Positions 53,534 through 62,829 of a stretch of 64,000 nt of DNA are shown one piece after another; within the stretch, counting starts at the first letter, position 1; each line of letters starts with the position of its first letter. The notes below the pieces were generated by a model, which was given only the letters and a program-made list of their open reading frames with translations, was not told the DNA's origin and did no database searches. Origin of the DNA: JAEUMD01 sp036768475 (GTDB taxonomy: Bacteria; Pseudomonadota; Alphaproteobacteria; Rhizobiales; Hyphomicrobiaceae); the NCBI GenBank assembly GCA_036768475.1, contig DAIPMW010000004.1:213714-277713 (forward strand), in the 5' to 3' direction. A program made the position numbers and the translations under genes.

Positions 53534-55402
53534 ATGATTGGTAGATTTTTCGAATGGCTGGAAAAGCTCGGGGCGCCATTCCCGGCCGTCGCGCCGGAGA
53601 TGCCGCCGGCGCGTTTCTGGCCGTTCGTGGTCCACTACACGCGTCCGTTCTGGCCGCTGCTGGCGGTTTCGTCGGGGCTTGCGGCTGCGATTGCATTGAT
53701 CGAGGTGTCGCTGTTTGCGTTCCTCGGCAGCCTGGTGGACTGGCTGGCGGCCGCTGATCGCGTCACGTTCTGGACCGATCGCGGGCCGTTCCTGCTGTTC
53801 ATGGCGGCCATCGTTCTACTTCTTCTTCCGGCGATGAAGCTCGTCTACGAGGCTGTGATCCATCAGGGATTGATGGGCAACTTTGCCATGCGCACGCGCT
53901 GGATGGCGCATCGCTATGTGCTGCGGCAATCGCTCGCCTATTTCCAGAACGACTTTGCCGGCCGCATTTCCGCAAAGGTGATGCAGACCTCGGTGGCGGT
54001 GCGCGAGGTTGTCATGAAGGTCGCCGAGGTGCTCGTCTACGTGTCGGTCTATTTCCTCGGCGCGGTCATGGTCTTTGCCGTGACCGATCTGAGATTGTCT
54101 GCGCCGATGCTGATCTGGCTTGCGGCCTATATTGGCGTGATGCGCTTCTTCATCCCCAGGCTGGGACGGATATCGACCGAGCAGGCGGACGCGCGCTCGA
54201 CCATGACCGGGCGCGTGGTGGACAGCTACACCAACATCCAGACGGTCAAGATGTTTGCCCATGCGGAACGGGAAGACATCTATGCGCGCGACTCGATGCA
54301 AACGTTTCTAAGCACCGTCTACCGGCAGATGCGCCTAGTGACGTGGCTGACGTTCTCGCTCAACACGCTCAACGCGCTGCTGCTTGCAAGCGTGGCCGGT
54401 CTTTCCGTCTGGCTATGGTCGGTCGATGCCGTGACGACAGGCGCGATTGCGCTTTCTGTCGGTCTAGTGCTGCGGCTGCAGGGCATGGCGCATTGGATCA
54501 TGTGGGAGGTCGCAGGCCTGTTCGAGAACGTCGGCGTCGTTCAGGACGGCATCGAGGGGATTGCGCGCGAGCGTGCGGTGACGGACGCAGAGGGTGCGCG
54601 GTCGCTGCGTGTCAGCAGAGGTGAGATCCGTTACGAAGGCATCAATTTCAATTATGGCAAGGATAGAGTGCTGTCGGACGGGCAGGGCGTGATCGACAAC
54701 CTGTCGTTGACGATCCGGCCGGGCGAGAAGGTCGGGCTGGTCGGCCGCTCAGGCGCCGGCAAGTCCACGCTTGTTTCGGTACTGCTGCGCTTCTATGACC
54801 TGGAGGCAGGACGGATCCTCATCGACGGGCAGGATATCGCCCACGTGACGCAGGACAGTCTGCGGGCGGCCATCGGCATGGTGACCCAAGATACCTCCCT
54901 TCTGCACCGCTCGGTGATGGAGAACATCACCTATGGACGGCCTGAGGCGACGCGCGAGCAGGCCATGGTGGCAGCGCGGCGTGCGCATGCGCATGCGTTC
55001 ATCGAAGGGCTTGTCGATCTGAAGGGCCGCACGGGCTACGATGCCCACGTCGGTGAGCGCGGCGTGAAGCTGTCGGGAGGACAGCGCCAGCGCATCGCCA
55101 TCGCACGGGTGCTGTTGAAGGACGCACCTATCCTGATCCTCGACGAGGCGACGAGCGCGCTCGATTCGGAGGTCGAGGCTGCGATCCAGGAGCAGCTGAT
55201 CAACCTGATGGCAGGCAAGACCGTGATTGCGATCGCGCATCGGCTGTCGACGATCGCGGCGATGGACCGTCTCATCATCATGGACGAGGGACGGATCGTC
55301 GAGCAGGGCACGCACCAGGAATTGCTGAAGCGCGGTGGCATCTATGCCGACCTGTGGGCGCGTCAGTCGGGCGGGTTCCTTGCCAGCGAAGCGGCGGAGT
55401 GA
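53534..55402 (+). CDS. ABC exporter, fused permease-ATPase
   Basis: This 622-residue half-transporter has an N-terminal type I exporter membrane domain (about residues 30-330, six helices). The C-terminal ATPase has Walker A GRSGAGKST, Q-loop MVTQDTSLLH, signature LSGGQRQR, Walker B ILILDEATSALDSE and the switch His in IAIAHRLST. It would act as a homodimer in the inner membrane, exporting a lipid, peptide or drug. The substrate is unknown. I place the start at MIGRFFEWLEKLG (53534); the frame opens at 53486. No partner gene is adjacent. Confidence 0.9.
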   Translation: MIGRFFEWLEKLGAPFPAVAPEMPPARFWPFVVHYTRPFWPLLAVSSGLAAAIALIEVSLFAFLGSLVDWLAAADRVTFWTDRGPFLLFMAAIVLLLLPAMKLVYEAVIHQGLMGNFAMRTRWMAHRYVLRQSLAYFQNDFAGRISAKVMQTSVAVREVVMKVAEVLVYVSVYFLGAVMVFAVTDLRLSAPMLIWLAAYIGVMRFFIPRLGRISTEQADARSTMTGRVVDSYTNIQTVKMFAHAEREDIYARDSMQTFLSTVYRQMRLVTWLTFSLNTLNALLLASVAGLSVWLWSVDAVTTGAIALSVGLVLRLQGMAHWIMWEVAGLFENVGVVQDGIEGIARERAVTDAEGARSLRVSRGEIRYEGINFNYGKDRVLSDGQGVIDNLSLTIRPGEKVGLVGRSGAGKSTLVSVLLRFYDLEAGRILIDGQDIAHVTQDSLRAAIGMVTQDTSLLHRSVMENITYGRPEATREQAMVAARRAHAHAFIEGLVDLKGRTGYDAHVGERGVKLSGGQRQRIAIARVLLKDAPILILDEATSALDSEVEAAIQEQLINLMAGKTVIAIAHRLSTIAAMDRLIIMDEGRIVEQGTHQELLKRGGIYADLWARQSGGFLASEAAE

Positions 55403-55683
55403 TCGAACTCGTGCGGCCAACATCTTTGTCGTATGCTGATTGATATCGGCTGCCGGCGCCTGCGCGTGCCGTGTCGTTCGCAGGGGCGGTGGGTCATGCG
55501 TTTTGGTATACTTGGAAAAGTAATGCGGAACGGCTTGGCAGGACTCGCCAGCCTCCTCCCGTTGCAAACGGGCTGCGCACTGGCTGCGGGAACCGTCATT
55601 GAGATAGCGACACGGCCTCGATGAAAGCAGCCGTGCATCCATCTAGCGCTGCATGCAGGCTCGGCCGGTGCTCACACCCAACG

Positions 55684-56106
55684 TCATTTCTTCTCGCGCG
55701 TGAGGTCGGCGCATCCAGCGGTCGCTTCCGCGCCGGGCTCGACATAGCAGGCGGCGATGCGGTCGGGTCCGAGAATGCGGCCGTGGTTGTAGCCCTTGGA
55801 GTCGGAGGCGACCCAAGTGAACGAGATGTTGTCAGGATAGATGACGCCAAAGAAGTCTTTGCGCCCATCCGAGTAGACGAAGTGACCGCGAAACCGCCGG
55901 TCAGTCTGCTCGGTGATTTGAATGGTCTTCTTCCAGGTCTTCAGCCCTTTCTTGTCGGAGATGGTGTTGTTGTCGCCGACCCACGTGCCGACGAGATTGG
56001 GGGTCTCGTCGGCCGATGCTGGTGGGCTTGCCGATAGGGTGAAGACGATGGCCAGGGTAAGCAGTGCCGGGCCTGACGGACGGTGGCACACAGGGGCGAT
56101 TGGCAT
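55684..56106 (-). CDS. Secreted hypothetical protein, beta-rich
   Basis: This 140-residue protein has a signal peptide ending ASA (about residue 32). The mature domain of about 108 residues is beta-rich (PNLVGTWVGDNNTISDKKG; FRGHFVYSDGRKDFFGVIYP; a Cys pair ACYVEPGAEATAGC). It looks lipocalin-like, but I do not recognise a family. I chose the ATG at 56106 with GAGGA upstream; ATGs at 56127 and 56196 are alternatives. The 280 bases between the ABC gene and its stop hold nothing clear. Confidence 0.65.
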   Translation of the reverse strand: MPIAPVCHRPSGPALLTLAIVFTLSASPPASADETPNLVGTWVGDNNTISDKKGLKTWKKTIQITEQTDRRFRGHFVYSDGRKDFFGVIYPDNISFTWVASDSKGYNHGRILGPDRIAACYVEPGAEATAGCADLTREKK

Positions 56107-56208
56107 GTCAGGCGTCCTCGGTTTCATCCTTAGATGCTGATCTTCCAGTGTGCAGCAGTATCTCCACTTTGGCAGACAGGGCAATGGCTGCGACATGTGC
56201 AGGCCGGA

Positions 56209-56703
56209 TCAAACCGGGGGATGTCCGAAAGGCTGGGACGGGGCGAAGCTTGGAAAGCCACCCGTTTGCCGCAGGGCTTCGCCCAACACCATGGCGGTCG
56301 CGACAGCAATGTTGAGCGAGCGCATGCCCGCCTGCATGGGTACGGCAACCCGAGCGTCGGCAAGTTTGTGGATCTCCAGCGGGACGCCAGCGCTTTCCCT
56401 GCCGAGAAGAAGGATGTCGTCTGGCCTGAAACGGTGCTCCACGTAGGAGGTATCGGTGTGGGCGCTGAGCAGCACCAGCCGGCTGCCCGCGCTACGCCAG
56501 CACTGCTCAAACTGGGTGAAGCTCAGGTGGCGCGTGATCCTGACATGGCTCAGGTAATCCAGGCCCGCCCGGCGCAAGCCTCTGTCCGTCATGTCGAATC
56601 CGGTGGGACCAATGACGTCAACCGGGACCCCGAGACAGGCGCTAAGGCGCAGGATCGTGCCCGTGTTCTGTGGAATATCCGGCTGATAGAGTGCTAATCG
56701 CAT
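56209..56703 (-). CDS. trmL: tRNA (cytidine/uridine-2'-O-)-methyltransferase TrmL
   Basis: This 164-residue SPOUT-class enzyme 2'-O-methylates the wobble base of certain leucine tRNAs. It starts MRLALYQPDIPQNTGTILRL and has the knot motifs LLGRESAGVP and VPMQAGMRSLNIAVATAMVL that bind SAM. The start at 56703 has GGAG 7 bases upstream. Confidence 0.93.
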   Translation of the reverse strand: MRLALYQPDIPQNTGTILRLSACLGVPVDVIGPTGFDMTDRGLRRAGLDYLSHVRITRHLSFTQFEQCWRSAGSRLVLLSAHTDTSYVEHRFRPDDILLLGRESAGVPLEIHKLADARVAVPMQAGMRSLNIAVATAMVLGEALRQTGGFPSFAPSQPFGHPPV

Positions 56704-56964
56704 ACGGGTTCTCCACAATTGGCCGCGCGCAGATGGTGTATGCGCCAAATTGACCTAATACTTCACCTTTCGCAGCCTTGAGACCCGGTGCAAAGGATGT
56801 CAAAAGAGCGCGTGGCAAAGCCCCGAGGGTGGGCCATTCGCCGGACAAGACGTCTTTCTCGGGTTCGAGTCGCCAGATGACATGGCCCGTGCCTTGGCGG
56901 CGCGGAGCATGGCCAAACGGCGGCTCAGCATTCGCAAAACATATCGTCCATTCAGGAGGCGCAC

Positions 56965-57537
56965 GTGTCCTCTCACGCCGAAGAGCCCAACCGCAGGGAC
57001 TTCCTCATCATCGCCGGAAATGCATTCGCCGGTGTCGGTGGCGCCATAGCGCTGTGGCCGTTCATCCAGCAGATGAACCCCGACAAGACCGCCCTGGCGC
57101 TCGCCTCGACAGAGGTCGACCTCTCGCCGGTCAAAGAGGGGCAGGCCATCACCGTCGTGTGGCGCGGCAAACCGGTGTTCATCCGTAACCGGACGGCGGA
57201 GGAGGTGAAGGCCGCTCAGGATGTACCGTTGACGGATTTGCGCGACGATGTTGCGCGAAACGATAATGTCTCGGCCGATGCGCCGGCGACCGACCAGAAC
57301 CGCACCATCAAGGGGCATGAGAACTGGTTGGTTGCGATCGGTATCTGCACGCATCTGGGTTGCATTCCCAAGGGTCAGGCACTGGGTGATGCGAAGGGCG
57401 AATACGGCGGCTGGTTCTGTCCGTGCCACGGTTCGCATTACGACACCGCGGCCCGCATCCGGAAGGGCCCCGCGCCGCGGAACCTCGAAATTCCGCCTTA
57501 CACCTTCGTCTCCGATACCAAAATCAAGATCGGCTAA
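56965..57537 (+). CDS. petA: Ubiquinol-cytochrome c reductase Rieske iron-sulfur subunit
   Basis: This 190-residue Rieske protein of the bc1 complex has an N-terminal twin-arginine export anchor (NRRDFLIIAGNAFAGVGGAI). The [2Fe-2S] site is CTHLGC and CPCHGSHYD with two His ligands. It moves electrons from ubiquinol to cytochrome c1. Start is GTG at 56965 with AGGAGG just upstream. It leads the petABC operon and petB follows by 15 bases. Confidence 0.96.
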   Translation: MSSHAEEPNRRDFLIIAGNAFAGVGGAIALWPFIQQMNPDKTALALASTEVDLSPVKEGQAITVVWRGKPVFIRNRTAEEVKAAQDVPLTDLRDDVARNDNVSADAPATDQNRTIKGHENWLVAIGICTHLGCIPKGQALGDAKGEYGGWFCPCHGSHYDTAARIRKGPAPRNLEIPPYTFVSDTKIKIG

Positions 57538-57552
57538 GAGGTTTCGAGCGCC

Positions 57553-58845
57553 ATGTCTTCACACGAATCGAACTATCAGCCGACCTCCCGCTTCGGCAAG
57601 TGGATGGACGAGCGACTGCCGGTCGGCAGGGTCATGCACGGTCAATTCATCGATTTCCCGACGCCGCGCAATCTCAACTACTGGTGGACGGTCGGCGGCA
57701 TTCTGACATTCTGTCTGGTGGCGCAGCTCGTCACGGGCATCGTTCTGGCTATGCACTACCAGGCAAGCGCTGCCGAAGCGTTCAACTCGGTCGACCATAT
57801 CCGGCGCAACGTCAACTATGGGTACATGATCCAGGCGATGCACGCGGTCGGCGCATCGATGTTCTTCCTCGCCGTCTACACCCATATCTTCCGCGGTCTC
57901 TATTACGGCTCCTACAAGGCGCCGCGTGAGATCCTCTGGATTCTCGGCGTATTCATTTTCCTCGCCATGATGGCGACGGCGTTTATGGGCTATGCGCTCC
58001 CCTGGGGCCAGATGAGCTTCTGGGGCGTGACGGTCATCACCAACCTGTTCTCGTCGCTGGACAGCATTATTCCGGGCGTCGGCACGGCAGTCGTGGAATG
58101 GTTGTGGGGCGGTTACTCGGTATCGGGAACGACGCTCAACCGCTTCTTCTCGCTGCATTACTTGTTGCCGTTCGTGATCGTCGGCCTGGTTGCCCTGCAC
58201 ATCTGGGCGCTGCACGTGGCAGGTCAGAACAACCCGGCCGGGCTCGATATCAAAACGAAGTCGGATTCGGTGCCGATGTACCCTTATGCGGTGGCCAAGG
58301 ATGCGGTCGGCCTGTTTGCCTTCCTCATCATCTTTGCCTGGTTCGTGTTCTTCCTGCCGGATTATCTTGGTCACTCGGACAACTTCACCCAAGCCGATCC
58401 GCTGGTGACGCCCCCGCACATCGTGCCTGAGTGGTACTTCCTTCCGTTCTACGCGATCTTGCGCGCGATCCCGTCGAAGCTCGGCGGCGTGATCGCCATG
58501 TTCGCATCCATCGCGGTGCTGGCTTTCGTGCCGTGGCTCGATACCGCGCGGGTGCGGTCGGCAAAGTACCGCCCGATCTTCAAGTGGTTCTTCTGGCTGT
58601 TCGTGTTCTCGTGCTTCGCGCTCGGCTACCTCGGCGCTCTGCCGGCCGAAGAGCCTTACGTCACCTATGCGCGTATCTTCACCGCCTACTACTTCGCGTT
58701 CTTCCTGATCATCATGCCGATCGTCGGGATCATCGAAACGCCGAAGAAGCTGCCTGGCTCGATCACCGAGGACGTGCTCGGTCCGGGAGCAGGCAAAGGG
58801 GTTGGTGTCGCGGCGGCTGCGACCGCTTCGCCCGAAACGCGTTGA
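57553..58845 (+). CDS. petB: Cytochrome b of the bc1 complex
   Basis: This 430-residue membrane protein carries the two hemes b and the quinone sites. It shows GYMIQAMHAVGASMFFLAVY for the first His pair and the Qo-site PEWYFLPFYAILRA (PEWY). The LPWGQMSFWGVTVITNL segment is diagnostic, and the second His pair lies in HYLLPFVIVGLVALHIWALH. About eight helices. It is separate from petC, unlike the fused form of some Bradyrhizobium relatives. Confidence 0.97.
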   Translation: MSSHESNYQPTSRFGKWMDERLPVGRVMHGQFIDFPTPRNLNYWWTVGGILTFCLVAQLVTGIVLAMHYQASAAEAFNSVDHIRRNVNYGYMIQAMHAVGASMFFLAVYTHIFRGLYYGSYKAPREILWILGVFIFLAMMATAFMGYALPWGQMSFWGVTVITNLFSSLDSIIPGVGTAVVEWLWGGYSVSGTTLNRFFSLHYLLPFVIVGLVALHIWALHVAGQNNPAGLDIKTKSDSVPMYPYAVAKDAVGLFAFLIIFAWFVFFLPDYLGHSDNFTQADPLVTPPHIVPEWYFLPFYAILRAIPSKLGGVIAMFASIAVLAFVPWLDTARVRSAKYRPIFKWFFWLFVFSCFALGYLGALPAEEPYVTYARIFTAYYFAFFLIIMPIVGIIETPKKLPGSITEDVLGPGAGKGVGVAAAATASPETR

Positions 58846-58874
58846 GGCAAGCGGCCAGTCGAAGGAATAAGACC

Positions 58875-59759
58875 ATGATTAAGACTTTGACGAAATCGCT
58901 GGGCTTTGCCGCCGTGGCAGCCATCGCGGGTGGGATCGCCAATGGACCGGTCCATGCGGCCGGTGGCGCACAACATATTGAGCATCAGCAGTGGTCGTAT
59001 GGCGGCATTTTCGGCCACTACGACAAGGAGCAGTTGCAGCGCGGCTTCCGCGTCTACAAGGAGGTTTGCTCGGCCTGCCACGGTCTGCAACGCGTTTATT
59101 TCCGCAATCTGGTGGAACCGGGTGGTCCGGAATTCCCCGAGGAGGCCGTCAAGGCGCTGGCTGCGGAGTGGCCGAACCAGATCACTGACGGTCCGAACGA
59201 CGAGGGCGCGATGTTCCAGCGTCCGGCCCGCTTGTCGGATCCGGTCCTGGGTCCTTACAAAAACGATAAAGAGGCGCGTGCTGCGCAGAACGGCGCTTTG
59301 CCGCCCGACCTGTCGCTCATCACGCGAGGGCGCAATACGCACAACGATGCGCGTTGGCCAATGCACGCGCTGCTGATGGCGCGTGACGTCTTCACGGGCT
59401 ACCAGGAGGGCGGCTCGAACTACCTCTATGCCCTGCTGACCGGGTATCATGAGCCGCCGGCCGACTACGCGCTCGCCGATGGCATGAACTACAACGTTGC
59501 CTTTCCGGGCAATCAGATCGCCATGCCTAACATTCTCGATGGCGGGCCGGTCAATTATGCCGACGGCCAGGAGAAGTACGACGGTCCCGCAGCTTCTCAG
59601 GAGCAGAATGCACGTGACGTGACAGCGTTCCTTGCCTGGGCGGCCGATCCTTCGCTCAACGAGCGCAAGCGGATCGGCTGGGTGGTGATGCTCTACCTCC
59701 TGGTGACGACGGTGCTTCTGTATATCGGCAAGCGGCGGCTGTGGTCGAAGTTCCACTGA
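58875..59759 (+). CDS. petC: Cytochrome c1
   Basis: This 294-residue protein has a signal peptide (ending VHA, about residue 27), heme site CSACH and the axial Met in GNQIAMPNIL. One C-terminal membrane anchor (IGWVVMLYLLVTTVLLYIGK) follows. It takes electrons from the Rieske subunit and passes them to soluble cytochrome c. The start at 58875 has AAGGA upstream and gives the signal peptide directly. A strong terminator follows. Confidence 0.96.
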   Translation: MIKTLTKSLGFAAVAAIAGGIANGPVHAAGGAQHIEHQQWSYGGIFGHYDKEQLQRGFRVYKEVCSACHGLQRVYFRNLVEPGGPEFPEEAVKALAAEWPNQITDGPNDEGAMFQRPARLSDPVLGPYKNDKEARAAQNGALPPDLSLITRGRNTHNDARWPMHALLMARDVFTGYQEGGSNYLYALLTGYHEPPADYALADGMNYNVAFPGNQIAMPNILDGGPVNYADGQEKYDGPAASQEQNARDVTAFLAWAADPSLNERKRIGWVVMLYLLVTTVLLYIGKRRLWSKFH

Positions 59760-59788
59760 GTGGCATCACGATCGCTCAATCGTTATGG

Positions 59789-59816
59789 AAAAGGCCTCGC
59801 TCGCGAGGCCTTTTTT
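59789..59816 (+). terminator. Terminator of petABC
   Basis: GGCCTCG (59793-59799) pairs with CGAGGCC (59804-59810), flanked by AAAA and followed by TTTTTT, 30 bases past the petC stop. Confidence 0.9.
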
Positions 59817-59915
59817 GCGTTAAGCGTCGTCTGATCCGCGACATCGCTGGAACCGCTCGCCGGATCCATCGCAAGCGATGCGGCATTGGCGACATGGGAA
59901 CAGGGAACGGTGGTG

Positions 59916-60797
59916 ATGACACAATCGGTGCTGGGCATTCTCGGCGGCAGCGGGCTCTACGACGTTCCGGGGATCAAGAATGCGCGCTGGGAGAATGTGA
60001 CAAGCCCGTGGGGCGAGGTTTCTGACGAGATCCTGTTTGCGGAAATCGAAGGTCTGCCGATCCGCTTTCTTCCGCGGCATGGTCGCGGGCACCGCATCTC
60101 GCCCACCCATATTGATTTTCGCGCAAACATCGATGCGTTGAAGCGTGCAGGCGTTACCGACCTCGTCTCGATCTCTGCGTGCGGCTCGCTGAAAGAGCAC
60201 TTTCCACCAGGCCACTTCGTGATCGTCGACCAGTTTATCGACAGAACGTTCGCGCGCGAGAAGTCGTTCTTCGGGACGGGCCTCGTCGCCCACGTGTCGG
60301 TGGCCGATCCGGTGAGCCCATTGCTTGCGGACGCATGCTTTGCCTCGGCCAAGGCGGAAGGCATCGAGGTGTCAAAAGGCGGTACTTATCTCGTCATGGA
60401 GGGGCCGCAGTTCTCGACGCGAGCGGAATCGCTGCTGTACCGCTCGTGGGGCTGTGACGTTATCGGCATGACGAACATGCCGGAGGCCAAGCTCGCCCGT
60501 GAAGCTGAGATCTGCTACGCGACGGTTGCCATGGTTACCGATTACGACTGCTGGCACGAGGATCACAACGAGGTCGACGTCGCCGCGATCATAGAGGTGA
60601 TGAAGGGCAATACGGAAAAGGCGCAAAGGCTCATTCTCAATCTGGCGCAGACTTTCCCGCGCGTGCATCCAGCATGCCCGATCGGCTCGGACCGCGCGTT
60701 GGATGTGGCGATCATCACGCGTCCGGAAGCGCGCGATCACGCCCTCATGGCGAAGCTTGATGCGGTGGCCGGCCGCGTGCTTGGGCGGAGTACCTGA
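59916..60797 (+). CDS. mtnP: S-methyl-5'-thioadenosine phosphorylase
   Basis: This 293-residue enzyme splits methylthioadenosine with phosphate to adenine and methylthioribose-1-phosphate in methionine salvage. The phosphate-binding GILGGSGLYDVPG is at the N-terminus. RHGRGHRISPTHIDFRANID, YLVMEGPQFSTRAES and GMTNMPEAKLAREAEICY, with the purine-site residues, mark MTAP. I use the ATG at 59916; a TTG at 59886 would add 10 residues. Monocistronic. Confidence 0.93.
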   Translation: MTQSVLGILGGSGLYDVPGIKNARWENVTSPWGEVSDEILFAEIEGLPIRFLPRHGRGHRISPTHIDFRANIDALKRAGVTDLVSISACGSLKEHFPPGHFVIVDQFIDRTFAREKSFFGTGLVAHVSVADPVSPLLADACFASAKAEGIEVSKGGTYLVMEGPQFSTRAESLLYRSWGCDVIGMTNMPEAKLAREAEICYATVAMVTDYDCWHEDHNEVDVAAIIEVMKGNTEKAQRLILNLAQTFPRVHPACPIGSDRALDVAIITRPEARDHALMAKLDAVAGRVLGRST

Positions 60798-60804
60798 ATG
60801 GCGC

Positions 60805-60943
60805 GCGATTCAATCACCCTAGGCCGTTGTGACCTGCTCTCATTCCATTGATCGAGTGGCCTGCTGCCGATACGCAGTTGAGTCAAAACCTGACTGGCTG
60901 AGATGGAAGCAGTGGTGCTTCTGGCGAGGCGGTGATTCAGTCT
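60805..60943. repeat. Dispersed mosaic repeat, copy 5
   Basis: Two halves match copy 4 in opposite senses. GATTCAATCACC..AGGCCGTTGTG.CCTGCTCT matches its reverse complement. CCTGA..GGCTGAGATGGAAGCA plus GGCGGTGATTCAG match its direct strand. It lies between mtnP and a convergent hydratase gene and ends at that gene's stop codon. Confidence 0.6.
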
Positions 60944-61762
60944 TTAATTGAAGTGAAGCTGCAGCGGACCCAGAGCGATACCGTCGAATTCAGCGATCCA
61001 GGTTTCTCCTGCTCGCGCAGGCATCGCCTCCGTCAAGGTGCCGGTGGTGACGAGTTCCCCGGCGATCAACGGGTCACAGTCTGGATATCGCACCAGGTCC
61101 TCGACAAGAAATTTTAATGCTTCGACGGGTCCACCGAGCACATTTTCAGCATTGCCGGTCCGGCGTACACCCCTGTCGTTGTGAAGCGTTACGCTGAAAT
61201 TGGACAGCTCGGCAGCGCGTTTCGCGCGTTCGCATGTCAGATCGAGCTTTGGCCCGACAACCAGCGCACCGTGCACACCGAACGCAGCGGCCGCGTCGGC
61301 GGCAGTGAAGTCCCAGTTGGGAAAAATGGAGTAGACCACCTCGAAACCTGGTGCCACCCAGTGGATGCAGCCGATGAGATCGGTTGTCGTCATTCCCGGG
61401 ACAGGAGCCGCCCTCAGATGGACCACGATCTCTGGCTCGATCCTTGGTTCAGGCAGTCCGCCCAACGTAAACTCTGCCCGGCCATCGCCGGCATAGCTGA
61501 CGGTGCTGTCGAAGACATAGTTCCAGACGGGAGCGGCAATGCCCAGATCGGCCCAAATGGCTCTGTTGGTGAAGCCGATCTTGCGGCCGATCGGCTTTTC
61601 GCCCCTGTCGAGGCGAAGTTTGCCAACCCGGTCGACAATGGCATAGGCGTCCGCCAGGCCAAAGCGTCGAAAGCGCCGCGAAAATGGCGTGACCTGCCGT
61701 TCCGTTCCGAGAAGTGAAATCAGCTCTTCGCTGAGTCCCTCGATGGACATCGTCTCGTTCAT
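60944..61762 (-). CDS. Fumarylacetoacetase-family 2-keto-4-pentenoate hydratase-like protein
   Basis: This 272-residue protein belongs to the FAH/MhpD fold. It has GEKPIGRKIGFTNRAIWADLG and the metal site PRIEPEIVVHL (ExE pair). The later WVAPGFEVVYSIFPNWDFTA and GELVTTGTLTEAMPARAGE are typical of hydratases and oxaloacetate/oxalocrotonate decarboxylases. The substrate is probably a 2-oxo acid from aromatic or other ring cleavage. No pathway partners are nearby. I place the start at 61762 (MNETMSIEGLSEEL); the frame opens at 62032 without conservation. Confidence 0.82.
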   Translation of the reverse strand: MNETMSIEGLSEELISLLGTERQVTPFSRRFRRFGLADAYAIVDRVGKLRLDRGEKPIGRKIGFTNRAIWADLGIAAPVWNYVFDSTVSYAGDGRAEFTLGGLPEPRIEPEIVVHLRAAPVPGMTTTDLIGCIHWVAPGFEVVYSIFPNWDFTAADAAAAFGVHGALVVGPKLDLTCERAKRAAELSNFSVTLHNDRGVRRTGNAENVLGGPVEALKFLVEDLVRYPDCDPLIAGELVTTGTLTEAMPARAGETWIAEFDGIALGPLQLHFN

Positions 61763-61979
61763 GACCGGCGCACTCCCGTGCCGAGATGGCGCAAATAGTA
61801 TCCCGGTGCATTTGGGCTTGGCTATGTCTACAACCGGTCCAGGGCACTTTGTCGGGCCGCCACAACGCCGGATCGTTTTCCAAGGAGCTGCGATTGCGCG
61901 CTGATTGGGTCGATGACGGAATGCATCTTGCGTATCCGCTCTGCGCACCGCCGAGCAACGCTCTTGCACGCGTCGCAGG

Positions 61980-62468
61980 TTAAGGGTCGCCGCAAGATGC
62001 GGGTGGTTGCCGGCGCCATGCCAACAGACCATGCGCTCGGCGGCTTGGCCTTATCGGTATGGATGCAGCATCGGCTGCAGTGGGCTTGCCGGTTTTTGAT
62101 GCGCTCGGTACGTCACCACTTTCTGTTCGGCGCAGGTATATCGGCGGGCGATTTGCACCAATTCCCTTGTTGCGCGCCGACGACCGCCTGGCCATGCCGA
62201 ATCCCGCAAGGGCCCAGAAAGATCCGAACAGCATCTGCAGGATCACGATGCCGGCTTCGCCGCCAATGCTTGACGCATGAATGGCGCCAACCAGCAGCAT
62301 GACGTAGAGCAGAAGGAAGCCCACCAGCGCGGCGGCATATGCCGCAATGATCAGCTTCTGCCACTGGTCCGCTTTATGGCCCATCTTGAAGGCGACGATG
62401 ACGACGGCCGGGTTGAAGGCGGTCAGCATGATCAGGGTTTGCGGATCTAGAGCCTTTAGATCAAACAT
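61980..62468 (-). CDS. Hypothetical membrane protein
   Basis: This 162-residue protein starts MFDLKALDPQTLIMLTAFNP. It has three hydrophobic helices within the first 95 residues (about 11-28, 38-62, 70-93) followed by a polar, low-complexity tail that could reflect a late frameshift. I do not recognise it. It lies downstream of the oxidase subunit I gene on the same strand, about 360 bases away. The interval 61763-61979 to its left holds nothing clear. Confidence 0.55.
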   Translation of the reverse strand: MFDLKALDPQTLIMLTAFNPAVVIVAFKMGHKADQWQKLIIAAYAAALVGFLLLYVMLLVGAIHASSIGGEAGIVILQMLFGSFWALAGFGMARRSSARNKGIGANRPPIYLRRTESGDVPSASKTGKPTAADAASIPIRPSRRAHGLLAWRRQPPASCGDP

Positions 62469-62829
62469 TGCCGGCTTGCTCCACAGTCACTGCAGCGGAA
62501 ATGCTAGCGCGCCTGTTTCTCCGGGATACGCGCCGGATTCGCCCAGGCGGAACCAACCGGCAAGCAGGAATGCAAATAGCGTTATGGGGTCGGGGTCATT
62601 CGGGCTGTGTTGAACCTCATGTCCGATGCACCCCATCGATGTGTGCGACGTGTGCGACCCCCCTTGCCTGGCAGCCATTGACCTCTGCGGCGGTCGCACC
62701 CCTTGCAAAAAGCGCGGGCTAGGTCAGCTTTTCTTGGAGCGGTGAAGTCGGGACTTTGAAGGCTGGGGCTGTTCAATGCCCCAACCTTCATGTCGCCGCT
62801 AGTGCGGCAATTCAATTGCGTGCGCAATC
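62469..62829. other. Intergenic stretch downstream of the oxidase gene
   Basis: About 360 bases with no supportable gene. A weak inverted repeat TGGGGC/GCCCCA at 62764-62783 might be a poor terminator for the oxidase gene on the minus strand. Confidence 0.35.

Noticed and set aside
55433..55624. 63-codon plus-strand frame after the ABC transporter gene
   Set aside because: No ribosome binding site and a composition typical of non-coding DNA; an unsupported hypothetical.
56846..56870. GGTTCGAGTC, resembling a tRNA T-loop
   Set aside because: No matching T-stem, acceptor stem or anticodon arm around it.
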